NCBI GenBank assembly: GCA_934045905.1
Contig: OW203770.1
Coordinates: forward strand, 27,847,259 to 27,911,258
Source: Leuctra nigra
Lineage: Eukaryota; Arthropoda; Insecta; Plecoptera; Leuctridae
Length of the DNA stretch: 64,000 bases
Direction: 5' to 3'
The notes beneath the pieces were generated by a model, which was not told where the DNA came from, did no database searches, and saw only the letters and a list, made by a program, of their open reading frames with translations. Every line of letters starts with the position of its first letter. Within the stretch, counting starts at the first letter, position 1. This document shows, piece by piece, positions 22,144-32,938 of this stretch. The position numbers were made by a program, and so were the translations under genes.

Positions 22144-22881
22144 ATGCAGGTCAAGATAAAATTAGATAAATTTAGGGTAGGTACTGATACAGTGGAGGAC
22201 TGGCTCCAGGATTTCGAGAGAAAGGCCCGAGCAAATGGCTGGACTGACCCAGACAAAGTGGCTGTTTTACCTTGTTTTTTGGATGGGGCTCCGTTAAAAT
22301 GGTTTCTAAACAAAGAGGCGACTCATAATCGTCTACACGGTCAGAACCTTCCCCCACTCCTTCTTTTATGGGCCGCGGTAAAGGCCGAATTATTGTCTGA
22401 TTTTGAGGGATCTGCCCACAAGGAAGAATGGCGTCACCACCTGAACTCTAGAGTTCAAGAGCCTCTGGAATCGACTGAGGAATTTCTCTATGACGTGTTG
22501 CATTTGTGTGAAAAAGTTGATCCGCTCATGGACGAGCTTGACAAAGTCCAGCATGTCATGTCAGGTTTACAGCCCAGCCTTTTGGAAAAAATATCTATGT
22601 TTGACAATCGCACTTTGCAAGAGCTGAAACAAAATTTAAAGCGAGCTCGATCATCTAAATTTCTATTACAACAGCGAGCGATCAAGGGTGCTGAGTGCAA
22701 GACCGCCATTGCAGGGGTATCTTCCATCCCCCAGGATGATTTCCGTGAGTTGAAAGATCAGTTGAGCGTCATTATGCATGAATTAGTAGCACAACAGGAA
22801 ACTCTCGAAAGCGTCATACAACAGCAGCAAAACGCGACTAATTTTCAAATGAAAACCCATCCCAGCAATTCGCACAATTAA
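22144..22881 (+). pseudogene. Gag, N-terminal part (retrotransposon gag domain)
   Basis: A 245-residue frame starting MQVKIKLDKFRVG, in good position about 130 bp after the LTR. It has the Retrotrans_gag pattern: VEDWLQDFERKARANGW (residues 17-33), LDGAPLKWF (46-54), a helical region with FEGSAHKEEWRHHL, and LESTEEFLYDVLHLCEKVD. The Gln-rich C-terminus around VIQQQQ may be a coiled coil. Gag forms the particle that packages element RNA. The frame ends at a TAA just before a MITE, and the zinc-knuckle part lies beyond it, so gag is split. Confidence 0.85.
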
Positions 22882-22894
22882 GATCAGCTCTGCA

Positions 22895-23392
22895 CCCTAG
22901 TGGTGGAGATGTGGTACTAGAGGAAGGGTGTACGCATGCAATTCTCCATAAGGAACGTGTAGAGTTTGGATACCTCTACTTCATACACTATTAAACATAG
23001 AACCCTGAAAAAAGTAACGAGTATAGAAAAGATGATGCTTTATCGATCTGTCACCTCAGAATTTTTCTCGGAGGTTAAATTGTAGCGTAATAATCGTTCA
23101 ATCATGTAATGCATCAGCCAATCAGAGGACAGGAAATGGTCCAACGGCCCAATCGGGCTACAGTATAAGCCGTATTTGCTTCATACGGAAAGTTATTTTA
23201 TAATTATTTAGACACAAAAAATACATTTCTGAGGTGACAGATCGAAAAAGCATAATCTTTTCAATACTCATTACAATTTTTATGGTTCTATGTTAAATAG
23301 TGTATGAAGTAGAGGTATCTAAACTCTACAGGTGCCTTATGGTGAATTGAATGCGTACACCCTTCCTCAAGTACACATTTCTACCACCAGAG
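22895..23392. mobile_element. MITE inserted in gag (498 bp)
   Basis: Long inverted repeats of about 170 bp: the left arm from 22895 (CCCTAGTGGTGGAGATGTG) pairs with the right arm ending at 23392. Shared blocks include GAGGAAGGGTGTACGC, ACCTCTACTTCATACACTAT and GATCTGTCACCTCAGA. TGCA flanks both sides (22891-22894, 23393-23396) and is a candidate 4-bp duplication, but it sits in a longer palindrome GCTCTGCAC/GTGCAGAGC, so the exact end is uncertain. Confidence 0.8.
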
Positions 23393-23414
23393 TGCAGAGC
23401 GGAAGCTTGATTTA

Positions 23415-23812
23415 GCGAATACCACCCGCGCGATGCTCTTCCAGCTGATCAGGACAACTTTCGTAAATTTTCTCCTAATGGCAAACCTATTTGTTTCCTG
23501 TGCTTCCAAGTAGGACATGTTGTTCGCCGTTGTCAACAGCTTGAGAAAGCCACGGAAGGCCTTCCCGTGTTCAGGGATGATGAGCAGGAAAGTGCACTGC
23601 ATTCGAAGATCGCATCTGTGAGAGTAATGGCTTCTGATTTTTCCAAATTACAAAATTTTCTTAGGGAACGAAAGATCGAGCGGGAGATTTATTTAGAACA
23701 TTTTCATGATTTTTACCCTCATGACCGAGATTTTCATGCCCCTACAACACAGTCAACCCCATGTGAGATCGTTGTAATACGGGAACTCGGGTCACTGCAC
23801 GTCCTTGCTTAG
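23415..23812 (+). pseudogene. Gag C-terminal part with CCHC zinc knuckle
   Basis: This frame resumes after the MITE and contains one zinc knuckle CFLCFQVGHVVRRC (23492-23533; C-x2-C-x4-H-x4-C), which binds element RNA in this family. A Glu/Asp/His-rich linker follows (RKIEREIYLEHFHDFYPHD). It ends at TAG 23810-23812; the same frame continues into the protease. An in-frame TGA just after the MITE and a frame difference from the N-terminal gag show decay. Confidence 0.82.
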
Positions 23813-24346
23813 GTCAATGGTCAAGAGGTCAAGACACTCGTAGACTCAGGAGCTGGGGTCAGTTGCATTGATCACTCATTAGTGAGTCATTTGGAGCACA
23901 TCCCCGTCCCAGGACTGAAGTTAAGGGCTGCAAATTGTTTGGAACTCCAAGTTTTTGGACGTGTTCACGTGTCCGTGGTTATAGAGGACACATCATTTTT
24001 GGTCCCCATGATTTCTGTTAAAAATCTTTCAGCCCCTTGCATCCTAGGTAATGATTTTTTCCGTCAGCACGCCACTACAATTGATTACAAAACGTGTTGT
24101 GTTTCGATTGAATCCACCAAGGGCGTTGTGTCAGTTCCATTTCACGACGACAGCCAGGACCCGACACCCCAGCAAGTGTCATTGCCGATGACACCGATTC
24201 CATCTGACACGGCCTCGTCGTTGAATCATGTTCTCATTGAAGACTGCGGCGATGTAGTTCAAATTGTTACCACGCAGGACACGGCCGTAGCTGAAGGTGT
24301 TAGTTCAGATTGTATAAAACAGACTGTACAAATTTTGACATTTTGA
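23813..24346 (+). pseudogene. Retroviral-type aspartic protease
   Basis: In frame directly after the TAG: VNGQEVKTLVDSGAGVSCID has the catalytic D-S-G-A, and ILGNDFFRQH gives the conserved second block (I-L-G-x-D-F) about 65 residues later. In LTR elements it cleaves the Gag-Pol polyprotein. About 178 codons remain before TGA. No initiation codon is expected because it is made as a fusion. The TAG immediately upstream could be a mutated Gln codon or a readthrough stop. Confidence 0.85.
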
Positions 24347-24349
24347 CCA

Positions 24350-24660
24350 TGACACAAGACATCAAGCATTTTTCCTCAAACAGTCAGGACACGACGGCTT
24401 TTGCTGACTTGGATCTCTTTCCAGAGACATTGAAAGACGAGGACTGCCAAATCTTACAGCGTTACAAACCCACTTTACGTGCCAAAACACCGTTTCATCG
24501 TACTCCGTAACGCGTTGCTGTGAAAAAACGCACATTTCAAAAACGAGTTCGAGCTGTGTTTGATAGCAAAATCATCAACTCTCCACGCTACAGCCCTCAC
24601 GCTTCAGTCAAGGAAAAGAGTTCATGGAACATCTCTGCAGATGATAGGGTGGTCAACCGC
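24350..24660 (+). pseudogene. Remnant of pol between protease and reverse transcriptase
   Basis: Short frames (24350-24510: MTQDIKHFS...LDLFPETLKDEDCQILQRYKPTLR; then a Lys/Arg-rich stretch after 24520) resemble the linker that precedes RT in Gypsy-type pol (leucine pairs before a final tyrosine block). No RT motif follows. This marks where the coding part of pol has been lost; the assignment is tentative. Confidence 0.45.
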
Positions 24661-24669
24661 TTAAAATTT

Positions 24670-24935
24670 GATGCCGCACGCCACTGGTTTCAGACGCATC
24701 TGTTTTTCTTTTTGTTGTACAGTTTCTTCGCGATTATTTCAGTGCTTCATTGTTTGCAGCCGCACGCCACTGGGTTCAGTCTTGTCCGTGTGTTTGTTTA
24801 CTTTATGCAGTCTCTGTTTGACTATTTTAGTGCTACACTGTTTGTTGCACGCCACTGGTTCCGGTCCCAGTTTTATTTGTTCCTGCTGATGTGTTTACAG
24901 GGATTCTGTAAATACATTTTGTTCATTGTTGTCTG
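24670..24935. repeat. Three tandem repeats of about 86 bp
   Basis: GCACGCCACTGG recurs at about 24675, 24761 and 24846, each followed by a T-rich, TTTGTT/TTTAGTGCT segment. Hydrophobic frames over this region only reflect the T-richness. Confidence 0.75.
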
Positions 24936-25754
24936 ATTGTTGTTCAGATTCTGTTGTGGAAAATGAACGTCCCTCATTTTCTGTTTTGTTTGCACACATG
25001 GTTGTTGTTGTTCGCTTGTGTGGGGATATTTGCTGCTCTTTGCGCTCCACACACCAGCTATTGTTCTACAGGGGTGCTAACTACCCCTGTCTGTTGTCAG
25101 TTGGGTCCGAGGTGAAGACGAGGTGTTAGCAATGTGACGCTTGTCTCCAGCTTCATGTGGCGCGATGGACGCGTTGTCGTTGACCCCTGCCCTCCGAGGT
25201 CACGGTAGCTAACGTGTCACTCTTGGAGGATGTTTTGGGAGTGTCATCCAGAACAAGGCAGTTTTCTTTGGAGCGGTTAAATCGGGCCCTTTGCAGAGAG
25301 TGCTGCACGCGAAGTACTCGAACTCCAAATAAGTTACCTTGCGGCCGGATTACACTGTGCGATGACATCGCTTATGTCCCTGCTTGGGCTATGCATGACA
25401 GTAGTCGGTGTTACATTTTGCTTATTGATTGCCTCGTCGCGACTGTCTCCGGACTTACCTGATTTTGGCCCATGTGTGTGTGTAGAAGAATGGATAGAAG
25501 AATGGAACTATCCCGACATCTGTTTATAAAAACAGATGTCGGGATAGTTCCATTCTTCTATTAAAGTTCATAGCGTGTTATGGCTATTTGTCAGAACACA
25601 CTCTTATTTCTACAGCTACAAGTGTAAGATGGCCTTACGCTGCCAGGAAATGCAATCGCACTTCATTCTTGTGAACATGCACATTGCAGTTTTGTCCTCG
25701 GATGATTGTACAGCTATCTAGTGCTAGCTTTGGATCAACGCTTAATGGATCATA
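24936..25754. other. Non-coding interior of the LTR element, part 1
   Basis: No protein or RNA gene recognised apart from a perfect hairpin at 25495-25560. Short frames on both strands have no family features. Confidence 0.65.
25495..25560. repeat. Perfect 31-bp inverted repeat with a 4-base loop
   Basis: Arms 25495-25525 and 25530-25560 are exact complements (starting TAGAAGAATGGAACTATCCC) around ATAA. The start AGAAGAATGG is also repeated just upstream at 25484. A transcript would fold into a miRNA-precursor-like stem; it may equally be a replication-slippage palindrome. Confidence 0.95.
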
Positions 25755-26136
25755 GCTTAAAACCCAACGGCTGGTGTGTTGGATACCTCGGTTCTCGTTA
25801 GATCACCGAGGTTAAGCAACATTGAGCGCGGTCAGCGGTTGGATGGGTGACCATTCAACTCTGCCTTACCAGGTTGCTGCCGTTGGGCCAGAGAGACTGG
25901 GGTGTTTGGGGGTTAGTGTGACGACCTCCCTCCACCTGTTATCAGTCTCTCGACGGCGCGGGTTGTGGAGGCCCGTGCTGTGAATGTCACACCGTCCTTC
26001 GGAAGGGACGTTAAGCCGTTGGTCCCCTTGGTATCTTTCGTCAGGAGTAGGCTACATGCCGGTACCGGGTTTCCTCTCCTCCCTTCTCTATTACATTCTC
26101 ACTAGTGGAGCCTCGGCTCCGTTGAGAATATAGGCT

Positions 26137-26163
<27 letters not shown>
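25755..26163 (+). mobile_element. 5S-rRNA-derived SINE
   Basis: The head (about 25762-25889) aligns with 5S rRNA: TCTCGTTAGATCACCGAGG, GTTAAGCAACATTGAG (A-box/intermediate region) and TTGGATGGGTGACC (C-box), ending GGTTGCTGCCGTTGGGC. The body contains CCTTCGGAAGGGACGTTAAG and GCCGTTGGTCCC, a block widespread in invertebrate SINEs, and the tail is (TAA)n at 26137-26162. A 5S-type internal RNA polymerase III promoter is the mark of SINE3-type elements. It lies in the interior of the LTR element. Confidence 0.85.
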
Positions 26164-26168
<5 letters not shown>

Positions 26169-28693
26169 TTAAGTTGGTTTCAGTTTTATTTTCGCCAAAT
26201 CATGAATTGATTTCAGTTCAATAGTAAATGAACAGTGTCTGATCTGTTAGTGATTTTACACCCAATTTTCTGGTAATTTATTGTTTTAATACCTATATTC
26301 AAATTCAACAATGTTTGATTTTCTTTGCGTGCATGCGTTGTTAAATGCACTTAGTACTCAAAGGTTGAATGACTTGGTGTCTCTTTGCCTATCTGCGGCT
26401 CTTATGCGCGGATCGGGTGACGGCTCTCAGCGATAGATGTTTCGCTGACTTCTGCAGACTTGCAATCCAAGTCATTGCTTTCAAGGAAACAAGTCATAAT
26501 TTTCATAACGTGTTTTCAAAAGTCATTCAAATTTTGGTTTTCAAAAGTGTTCGAGACAAATACAGGACATTTATTTTCTCAAATTCATTGCCGAATTTGA
26601 ACAGGAACTCTGCTACTATTTTTAAGCATTGTCGTTAATTTGTAACATTGAAGAGCAAGATTTTTATTATATTTTTTTGAGTGATTGCTAAATTCTGAAA
26701 GCAATGTTATTTTTCATCAACATTATTGTAAAATTTTATATTTCATTTTCCAAAATGTTCCAGATTCTTTTAGATTGCCATTGTTTCAGTAATTTATTGA
26801 TCATGTCATTTTTCTTTAAAAAACAATTTTTTTTACACATCTTGCTAGCGGTGTGTATTATAAATTTGCTTGTATTGTTCTTCAAGCTATGTCAAATGAA
26901 TTATATGATTTAATTTTACTCGTACATTGTACGATTTTAATTCCACTTTGAACATTTGGATTTGTGTGTTTCACAAATGTTAAATTAGTTGAGGTCGTAC
27001 CTCTTGCCACTTTAATGTTTACTTGGTCTGTTTCGTTTTAAGACTATTTAATTTTGCAATTGATCCAAAATGAATTTACATTTATTTTGAAACATTCACA
27101 ATTTTTACGGTTATTTACTAAATTTCTATAGCCTTTACTGAATTCAATGTGTAATTTTGCTAATAGTGTATCGCTTGTGCAGGATATTCTGACGGCGAAC
27201 TCTATTAATGTCGTGAGGTCAACACGAGGTCAGCTAAGCAGACGACACATGTACCTGCACCTGACGCCGTGCCGTCGCCACACGACGCCGCCGACGCCTG
27301 AGCGAGACAGACCTTGATGCCGCACACGCTGAGCTCCTGATGGACCAGATCTCAGTCCTGAGGTCATGTTGACGTCACAACACCACGTCAACTCTTTGGT
27401 CAACTCTCAGCCCTTCATCACACGACCGAGATGAAACGTTCAAGATTCAAGATCATCTTCAAGCTCCATGGGGACTTCGTGTGTGAGTGATACGTGATAA
27501 GCTAGGAAGGCATCAAGTGTCAGTGTTCTAGTTGTGAACTCGCTCAGACAAGGCAAGGCCGTCGATACACGATCTAACTACATCTCATCTTCAGATTCAT
27601 TCATTCATTCCAAGAAACGCATTGGCATTTTCTTGTACTTGTTAATATTATTTACATTCTTTGATTTTTAATTGTATGAGTATGTAATTAGATCGGCACA
27701 TGAAATGTTTATTTCGGTGTTTTTATTCACAAGTGTTTTTGATTTTGATCTTATTTGTTTCAAATAAGTAATTATTTATTTAGTTTTTAAACTCAATGTG
27801 GATGACAAATTATGTGTAATTTAACATTACTTGTGCATATTTTGCCAAGGAGCAATTGTAGCAAATTTTTTAAAAATCGACGAAAGCTGTAAAAACGCTA
27901 TAATTTTCCACAAATGTTTTGTTTGGCACAGCTGAAAATTATTCTGGTTTTCAAGTCAATTCTTTTTCGTATACTAAATTAGTATCAGATAATTTTTCCA
28001 AGAATTTATTGATGTACTTATCTGTTTGTAATTGTTAATGATTGCAAACAACTATGGTTTGAAAACAAATATTGTGTGTACTATTGATTTACTTGTGCAC
28101 TATTATTTTATGTTGTAAATTTTTTATGAAATTTGGAAATTCCTATTTGATGTCACTTGTGAAAATTTTGCAACCATATTGTCTTTGTTTGATTCAATTT
28201 TCGACAATCCTTTTTTGATTGTTCTGTTTTAATTTTTATATTTTTATCTCAAACTGGTTTGATGTTTATTTTTGAGATAAGGGTGAAACTGGGCTCGATT
28301 TTCGAACATTGTTGGACTTTATAATGCGTTCTGTGAAGACAAGACGACCTATTTCCACCCACACAAGAATATTGAAGACCCCCCCCCCCCCTATCACTAG
28401 ATATTGATGAAGAAAGACATCCCTTGGTTCGGTTACACAGTCCTGGATCGCGGTGCAAATGCAGCGGAATCAGGCACTACCTCAGCCCACTTCAGGAGAG
28501 AGCCAAGTCATACCACTCTGGAAATCGGGACGATTTCTGCTCTGAAGGGGGAGTGTCGCGATAATTTTCTAAATTTGACAACTTCTGGACCGCGTACTAT
28601 GACGCAAAATCGGGCACTTCCTTCTTCCGCTCCAAGACAGGGCAAGTCCTACAACATCGGGACTTGGCTCTGGAAATCGGGACGATTTCTGTA
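26164..28693. other. Non-coding interior of the LTR element, part 2
   Basis: About 2.5 kb, mostly AT-rich, with a GC-rich patch near 27235-27310. No RT, integrase or envelope sequence is found. A C run lies at 28380-28391. Near 28516-28562 there is a partial duplication of the polypurine tract and LTR start. Confidence 0.7.
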
Positions 28694-28705
28694 TAGAAGG
28701 GGGAG
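28694..28705 (+). promoter_or_regulatory. Polypurine tract
   Basis: AGAAGGGGGAG lies directly before the 3' LTR start TGTCACGATA, as needed for plus-strand priming. A near copy (GAAGGGGGAGTGTCGCGATA) occurs about 153 bp upstream. Confidence 0.75.
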
Positions 28706-28782
28706 TGTCACGATACATCGTGGTTTCGCAAACCGCGATCCATCCCTGCATGATTGGTTGCATAACCATCAGGGAGGACTGT

Positions 28783-29577
28783 TAAAGTTAAGTTAAGTAA
28801 GTTTATTACCAATAGACAAGGTACAAGTACAATGCATGAGACCCTTAAGCATAGATATGCTTTGTTCAGGGTGTATGGAATATCATATTGCTAAAATATT
28901 GCTAATAGTTTAAAAAAAATATATATATATATTTTTTTTTATGTTAAGAGTAGGTACAGTTTTTATGTTAAATAGTCGATCGTTCAATATACTGGTTCCA
29001 TTTATTCATTATTTCATTCATTCATATATTCTTCTAACGAATAATAAGCCTTTTGCAGTAGAAATGTCTTGAGTAAATACTTAAATCTATTAATATCTGT
29101 AATATTTTTCATGTTTTCAGGTAGTTTGTTGTACAGCTTACATTTGATATATTTTGAGTTTTATTGTGTTTGTTTTGTTCTATAGTTTGTTGTGTGAACG
29201 TGTGATTTTATTCTTGTGTCGTGTGAGTGTATATGTTCGTTGAGTGTATGTTGTTGTATGTTCTTCTTAGTATTGAGCGTGCATTCGTATATGTACAGGC
29301 TGGGTGTTGTTAGGATTTTATGTTTTATAAAGTGACTCTTGCAGTGTGGCTTTATGAAAGTACCCTTTTTATTCTTAAGCCCTAAGATTGTTCTGATTGC
29401 TCGTTTTTGAAGTTTAAATATTTTGCTAGCCTGACTTGAATTTCCCCAGTGTTCTATTGCGTATCGCAGGTGTGACTCAAAATTTGCGTAGTAGGCAATT
29501 TTTGATGTTTTCAAATTTGTTGTTTGTCTTACTACTTTAAGGGCAAAGCACGCCGAACTTAATTTATTTTTTAGAGT
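28783..29577 (-). mobile_element. 5'-truncated LINE inserted in the 3' LTR
   Basis: A minus-strand LINE fragment with its 3' end at 28783 (tail of CTTAA-like repeats) and a 5' truncation at 29577. It is not the same family as the LINE at 32558. At most a 2-base duplication (GT) is visible at the insertion site. Confidence 0.8.
29161..29577 (-). pseudogene. C-terminal LINE reverse transcriptase fragment
   Basis: About 139 codons in frame from the truncation point: KLSSACFALKVVRQ, then YYANFESHLRYAIEHWGNSS and FKLQKRAIRTILG, the thumb/C-terminal pattern of many insect LINE proteins (Y-x-x-F/x-S-x-L-R-Y-x-I-x-x-W-G ... L-Q-K-R-A-I-R). The polymerase catalytic blocks are absent because of the truncation. 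Confidence 0.8.
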
Positions 29578-29922
29578 GTATCTGTCACTGCACTTTGTTC
29601 ATGCCTGGTCAGCGGTATTGATAGCCGCCGAACCAAGAGGTGATAGTCGAGAAGTCGGCGACAAGATCAAGCCAAGACAACACCTGGAAGACTCCACGGG
29701 CGGGACGCAGGACAACGCGCGGGACGCGGGACGGACGAGGGACCACGTGGCCAATGAGATAAGTGCCAGTTTCACCCTTGTAGCTTCACTACACCATTGT
29801 TAACCTTTTCTACTTGCTCTGTCTAATAAACCACTCTTAAAGTTTGTTTAATGCCTATCTGTAGCTACAACCCTCCCCCCATAACTATCAAGATCCCAAC
29901 GAGAACGATTAGTTTCGTGACA

Positions 29923-32557
29923 ATATGACCGATGGGTTAATTTTGTTAACACGCTTTATAATGTCATATTAAGGGGTTTCCAGACGTTTGGTGCCTTTTT
30001 GATCACGAAGTTGATTTGAGGTCCAAATGTCAATGTGGTATGTATGCATGTTAATATGGCCGAGTTTTTTTGTTGTTAATACGCTTTATAAGGTCTTATT
30101 GAATTGTTTCCAGACGTTAGTTGCTTTTTTGATCACGAAGTAGATTTGAGGTCCAAATGACCATGTGGTATGTATGCATGTTAAAATGGCCGAAGGGTTA
30201 TTTTTGTTAATTCGCTTTATAAGGTCTTATTAAATTGCTTCCAGACGTTAGTTGCTTTTTTGGTCACGAAGTAGATTTGAGGTCCAAATGTAAATGTGGT
30301 ATGTATGCATGTATGTATAGCCGATGGGTTAATTTTGTTAATACGCTTTAAAAAGTCTTATTTAGGTGTTTCCAGGCGTTTGATCCTTTTCCAATCTTAA
30401 CATTGATTTTAGTTCCAAATGACCATGTAGTATAGAATGTATGCCTGTTATAATGGCCGAAGGGTTAATTTTGATAATACGCTTTATAACGTCTTATTAA
30501 AATGATTCCAGACGTTTGTAGCTTTTTTGATAAAGAAGTTGTTTTGAGGTTCAAATGCCCATGAGATATGTATGCATGTTAATATTGCCGAAGGGTTATA
30601 TTTGTTAATAAGCTTTATAACGTCTTAATAAAATGTTTCCAGACGTGTGGTGATTTTTCGATCTCGAAGTTTTTTTGAGTTCCATATGAACAAGTGGATT
30701 GTATCCGTGTAAATATGGCCGTAGGTTTATAACGGTTTATAACGTCTTATTGAGGGTTTTTCAGACGTTTATTGCTTTTTTGATCACGAAGTAGATTTGA
30801 GGTCCAAATGACCATGTGGTATGTATGCATGTTAATATGGCCGAGTTTTTTTTTGTTAATACGCTTTAAAAGGTCTTATTGAATTGTTTCCAGACGTTAG
30901 TTGCTTTTTTGATCACGAAGTTGATTTGAGGTCCAAATGACCATGTGGTATGAATGCATGTTAATATTGCCGAAGGGTTAGTTTTATTATTACGCTTTAT
31001 AACGTCATATTAAGGGGTTTTCAGACGTTTGGTGCTTTTTTGATCACGAAGATGATTTGAGGTCCAAATGACAATGTCGTATGTATGCATGTTAGTATGG
31101 CCGATGGGTAAACGTTGTTAATACGCTTTATAAAGTCTTATTTAGGGTTTCCAGACGTTTGGTGCTTTTTTGTTCTCGAATTTTTTTTTAGTTCCAAATA
31201 AATAAATAGATTGTATGCGTGTAAATATAGCTGAAGGGTTAATTTTGGTTATACGTTTTATAACGTCTTATTGATAGGTTTCCAGACGTTTGTTGCTTTT
31301 TTGATCACGAAGTATTTAGAGTTCCTAATGACCATGTAATATGTATGCATGTTAAAATGGCCGAAGGGTTATTTTTGTTAATACGCTTTATAAGGTCCTA
31401 TTGAATTGTTTCGAGACGTTAGTTGCTTTTTTGATCACGAAGTCGATTTGAGGTCCAAATGGCCATGTTGTATGTATGCATGTTAATAATGCCGAAGGGT
31501 TATTTTTGTTAATAAGCTTTATAATGTCTTATTAAAGTGTTTCCAGACGTTTGGTGCTTTTTCGATCTTGAAGTTTTTTTGAGTTCCAAATGACCATGTG
31601 GAATGTATGCGTGTAAATATGGCCGAAGGGTTAATTTTGTTAATACGCTTTATTACGTCATATTAAGGGGTTTCCAGATGTTAGTTGCTTTTTTGATCAC
31701 GAAGTTGATTTCAGGTCCAAATGACAATGTGGTATGTTTTCATGTTAGTTTGGCCGAAGGGTTATTTTGTTCATACGCTCAATAATGTCTTATTTAGGTG
31801 TTTCCAGGCGTTTGATACTTTTCCAATCTTAACATTGCCTGTTATATACCTGTTATAATGGCCGAAGGTTTTTTTTTGTTAATACGCTTTATAACGTCTT
31901 ATTAAAATGTTACCAGACGTTTGTAGCTTTTTTGATCTATAAGTTGATTTAGGTTCAAATGCCCATGAGGTATGTATGCATGTTTATATTGCCGAAGGGT
32001 TATTTTTGTTAATAAGCTTTATAACGTCTTATTAAACTGTTTCCAGACGTTTGGTGCTTTTTCGATCTTGAAGTTTTTTTGAGTTCCAAATGACCATGTG
32101 GAATGTATGCGTGTAAATATTGTCGAAGGGTTAATTTTGTTAATACGCTATATAACGTCTTATTAAGGGGTTTCCAGATGTTAGTTGCTTTTTTGATCAC
32201 GAAGTTGATTTCGGGTCCAAATGACAATGTGGTATGTATGCATGTTAGTATGGCCGAAGGGTTAATATTGTGAATACGCTTTATAAAGTCATATTAAGGG
32301 GTTTCCAGACGTTCGGTGCTTTTTTTTTATCACGAAGTTGATTTGAGGTCCAAATGTCAATGTGGTATGTATGCATGTTAATATGGCCGATGATTTTTTT
32401 GTTAATACGCTTTAAAAAGTCTTATTGAGGGGTTTCCAGACGTTTGTTGCTTTTTTGATCACGATGTTGATTTGAGTTCCTAATGACCATGTAGTATGTA
32501 TGCATGTTAAAATGGCGAAGGGTTATTTTTGTTAATAAGCTTTATAATGTCTTATTA
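29923..32557 (+). repeat. 131-bp satellite, block 8
   Basis: About 20 monomers of both subfamilies. It ends within a monomer (ATAATGTCTTATTA) where the 3' tail of LINE copy 2 begins. Confidence 0.94.
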
Positions 32558-32938
32558 TAATTATTTATTTTCAAAAACACCAAAAAATATACAGTGTTTT
32601 ACTGGTAGTGGGAATAGGACAATCCCCATAGCACAAGTGCCCCACTACCAGCTGCAAAATAAATATACTATATAAATTAAATAGCAGTAGGCATTGTAAT
32701 GGAACTATAAAGTAACATTAACTCCGAACGTAAAAATAACAACAACAAAAAAAAACTAATAAGATAACAAATTCCGCAATAAATATTTGAAAATATGAAA
32801 ATCATTCTGTTCCCTAATATTAGCTGGTAGAGTATTAAAAAATTTAGATGTTCTGCAGTAAAAACTATTTCGATAACTGACCGTCCTTGCAAATGGTGGC
32901 GTGATCATCCCAATCAGATTGGTTCTTGTTATGATCGT

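Larger units (their letters stand above)
21595..29922 (+). mobile_element. LTR retrotransposon with gag and protease but no reverse transcriptase
   Basis: An 8.3-kb element bounded by two nearly identical LTRs (421 bp; the 3' copy is split by a LINE). Interior order: candidate primer-binding site, gag, a MITE inside gag, zinc knuckle, aspartic protease, then about 4 kb without RT, RNase H or integrase, holding tandem repeats, a perfect hairpin and a 5S-derived SINE, and finally a polypurine tract. The gag/protease type resembles Ty3/Gypsy. The target duplication is not perfect (GTAT before, ATAT after). It is a non-autonomous, internally deleted derivative that would need a relative's enzymes. 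Confidence 0.9.
28706..29922 (+). repeat. 3' LTR, split by a LINE insertion
   Basis: LTR sequence at 28706-28782 and 29578-29922 together gives 422 bp, matching the 5' LTR nearly base for base. The inserted 795 bp separates GGGAGGACTGT from GTATCTGTCACTGCAC. It ends TCGTGACA before satellite DNA. Confidence 0.92.

Noticed and set aside
24520..24936. Hydrophobic membrane protein or envelope in the LTR element
   Set aside because: The hydrophobic stretch coincides with three T-rich 86-bp tandem repeats; no signal peptide, cleavage site or envelope motif is visible.
25762..25889. Functional 5S rRNA gene
   Set aside because: The match is partial and diverged, and it leads into a SINE body and TAA tail; it is a retroposed derivative.
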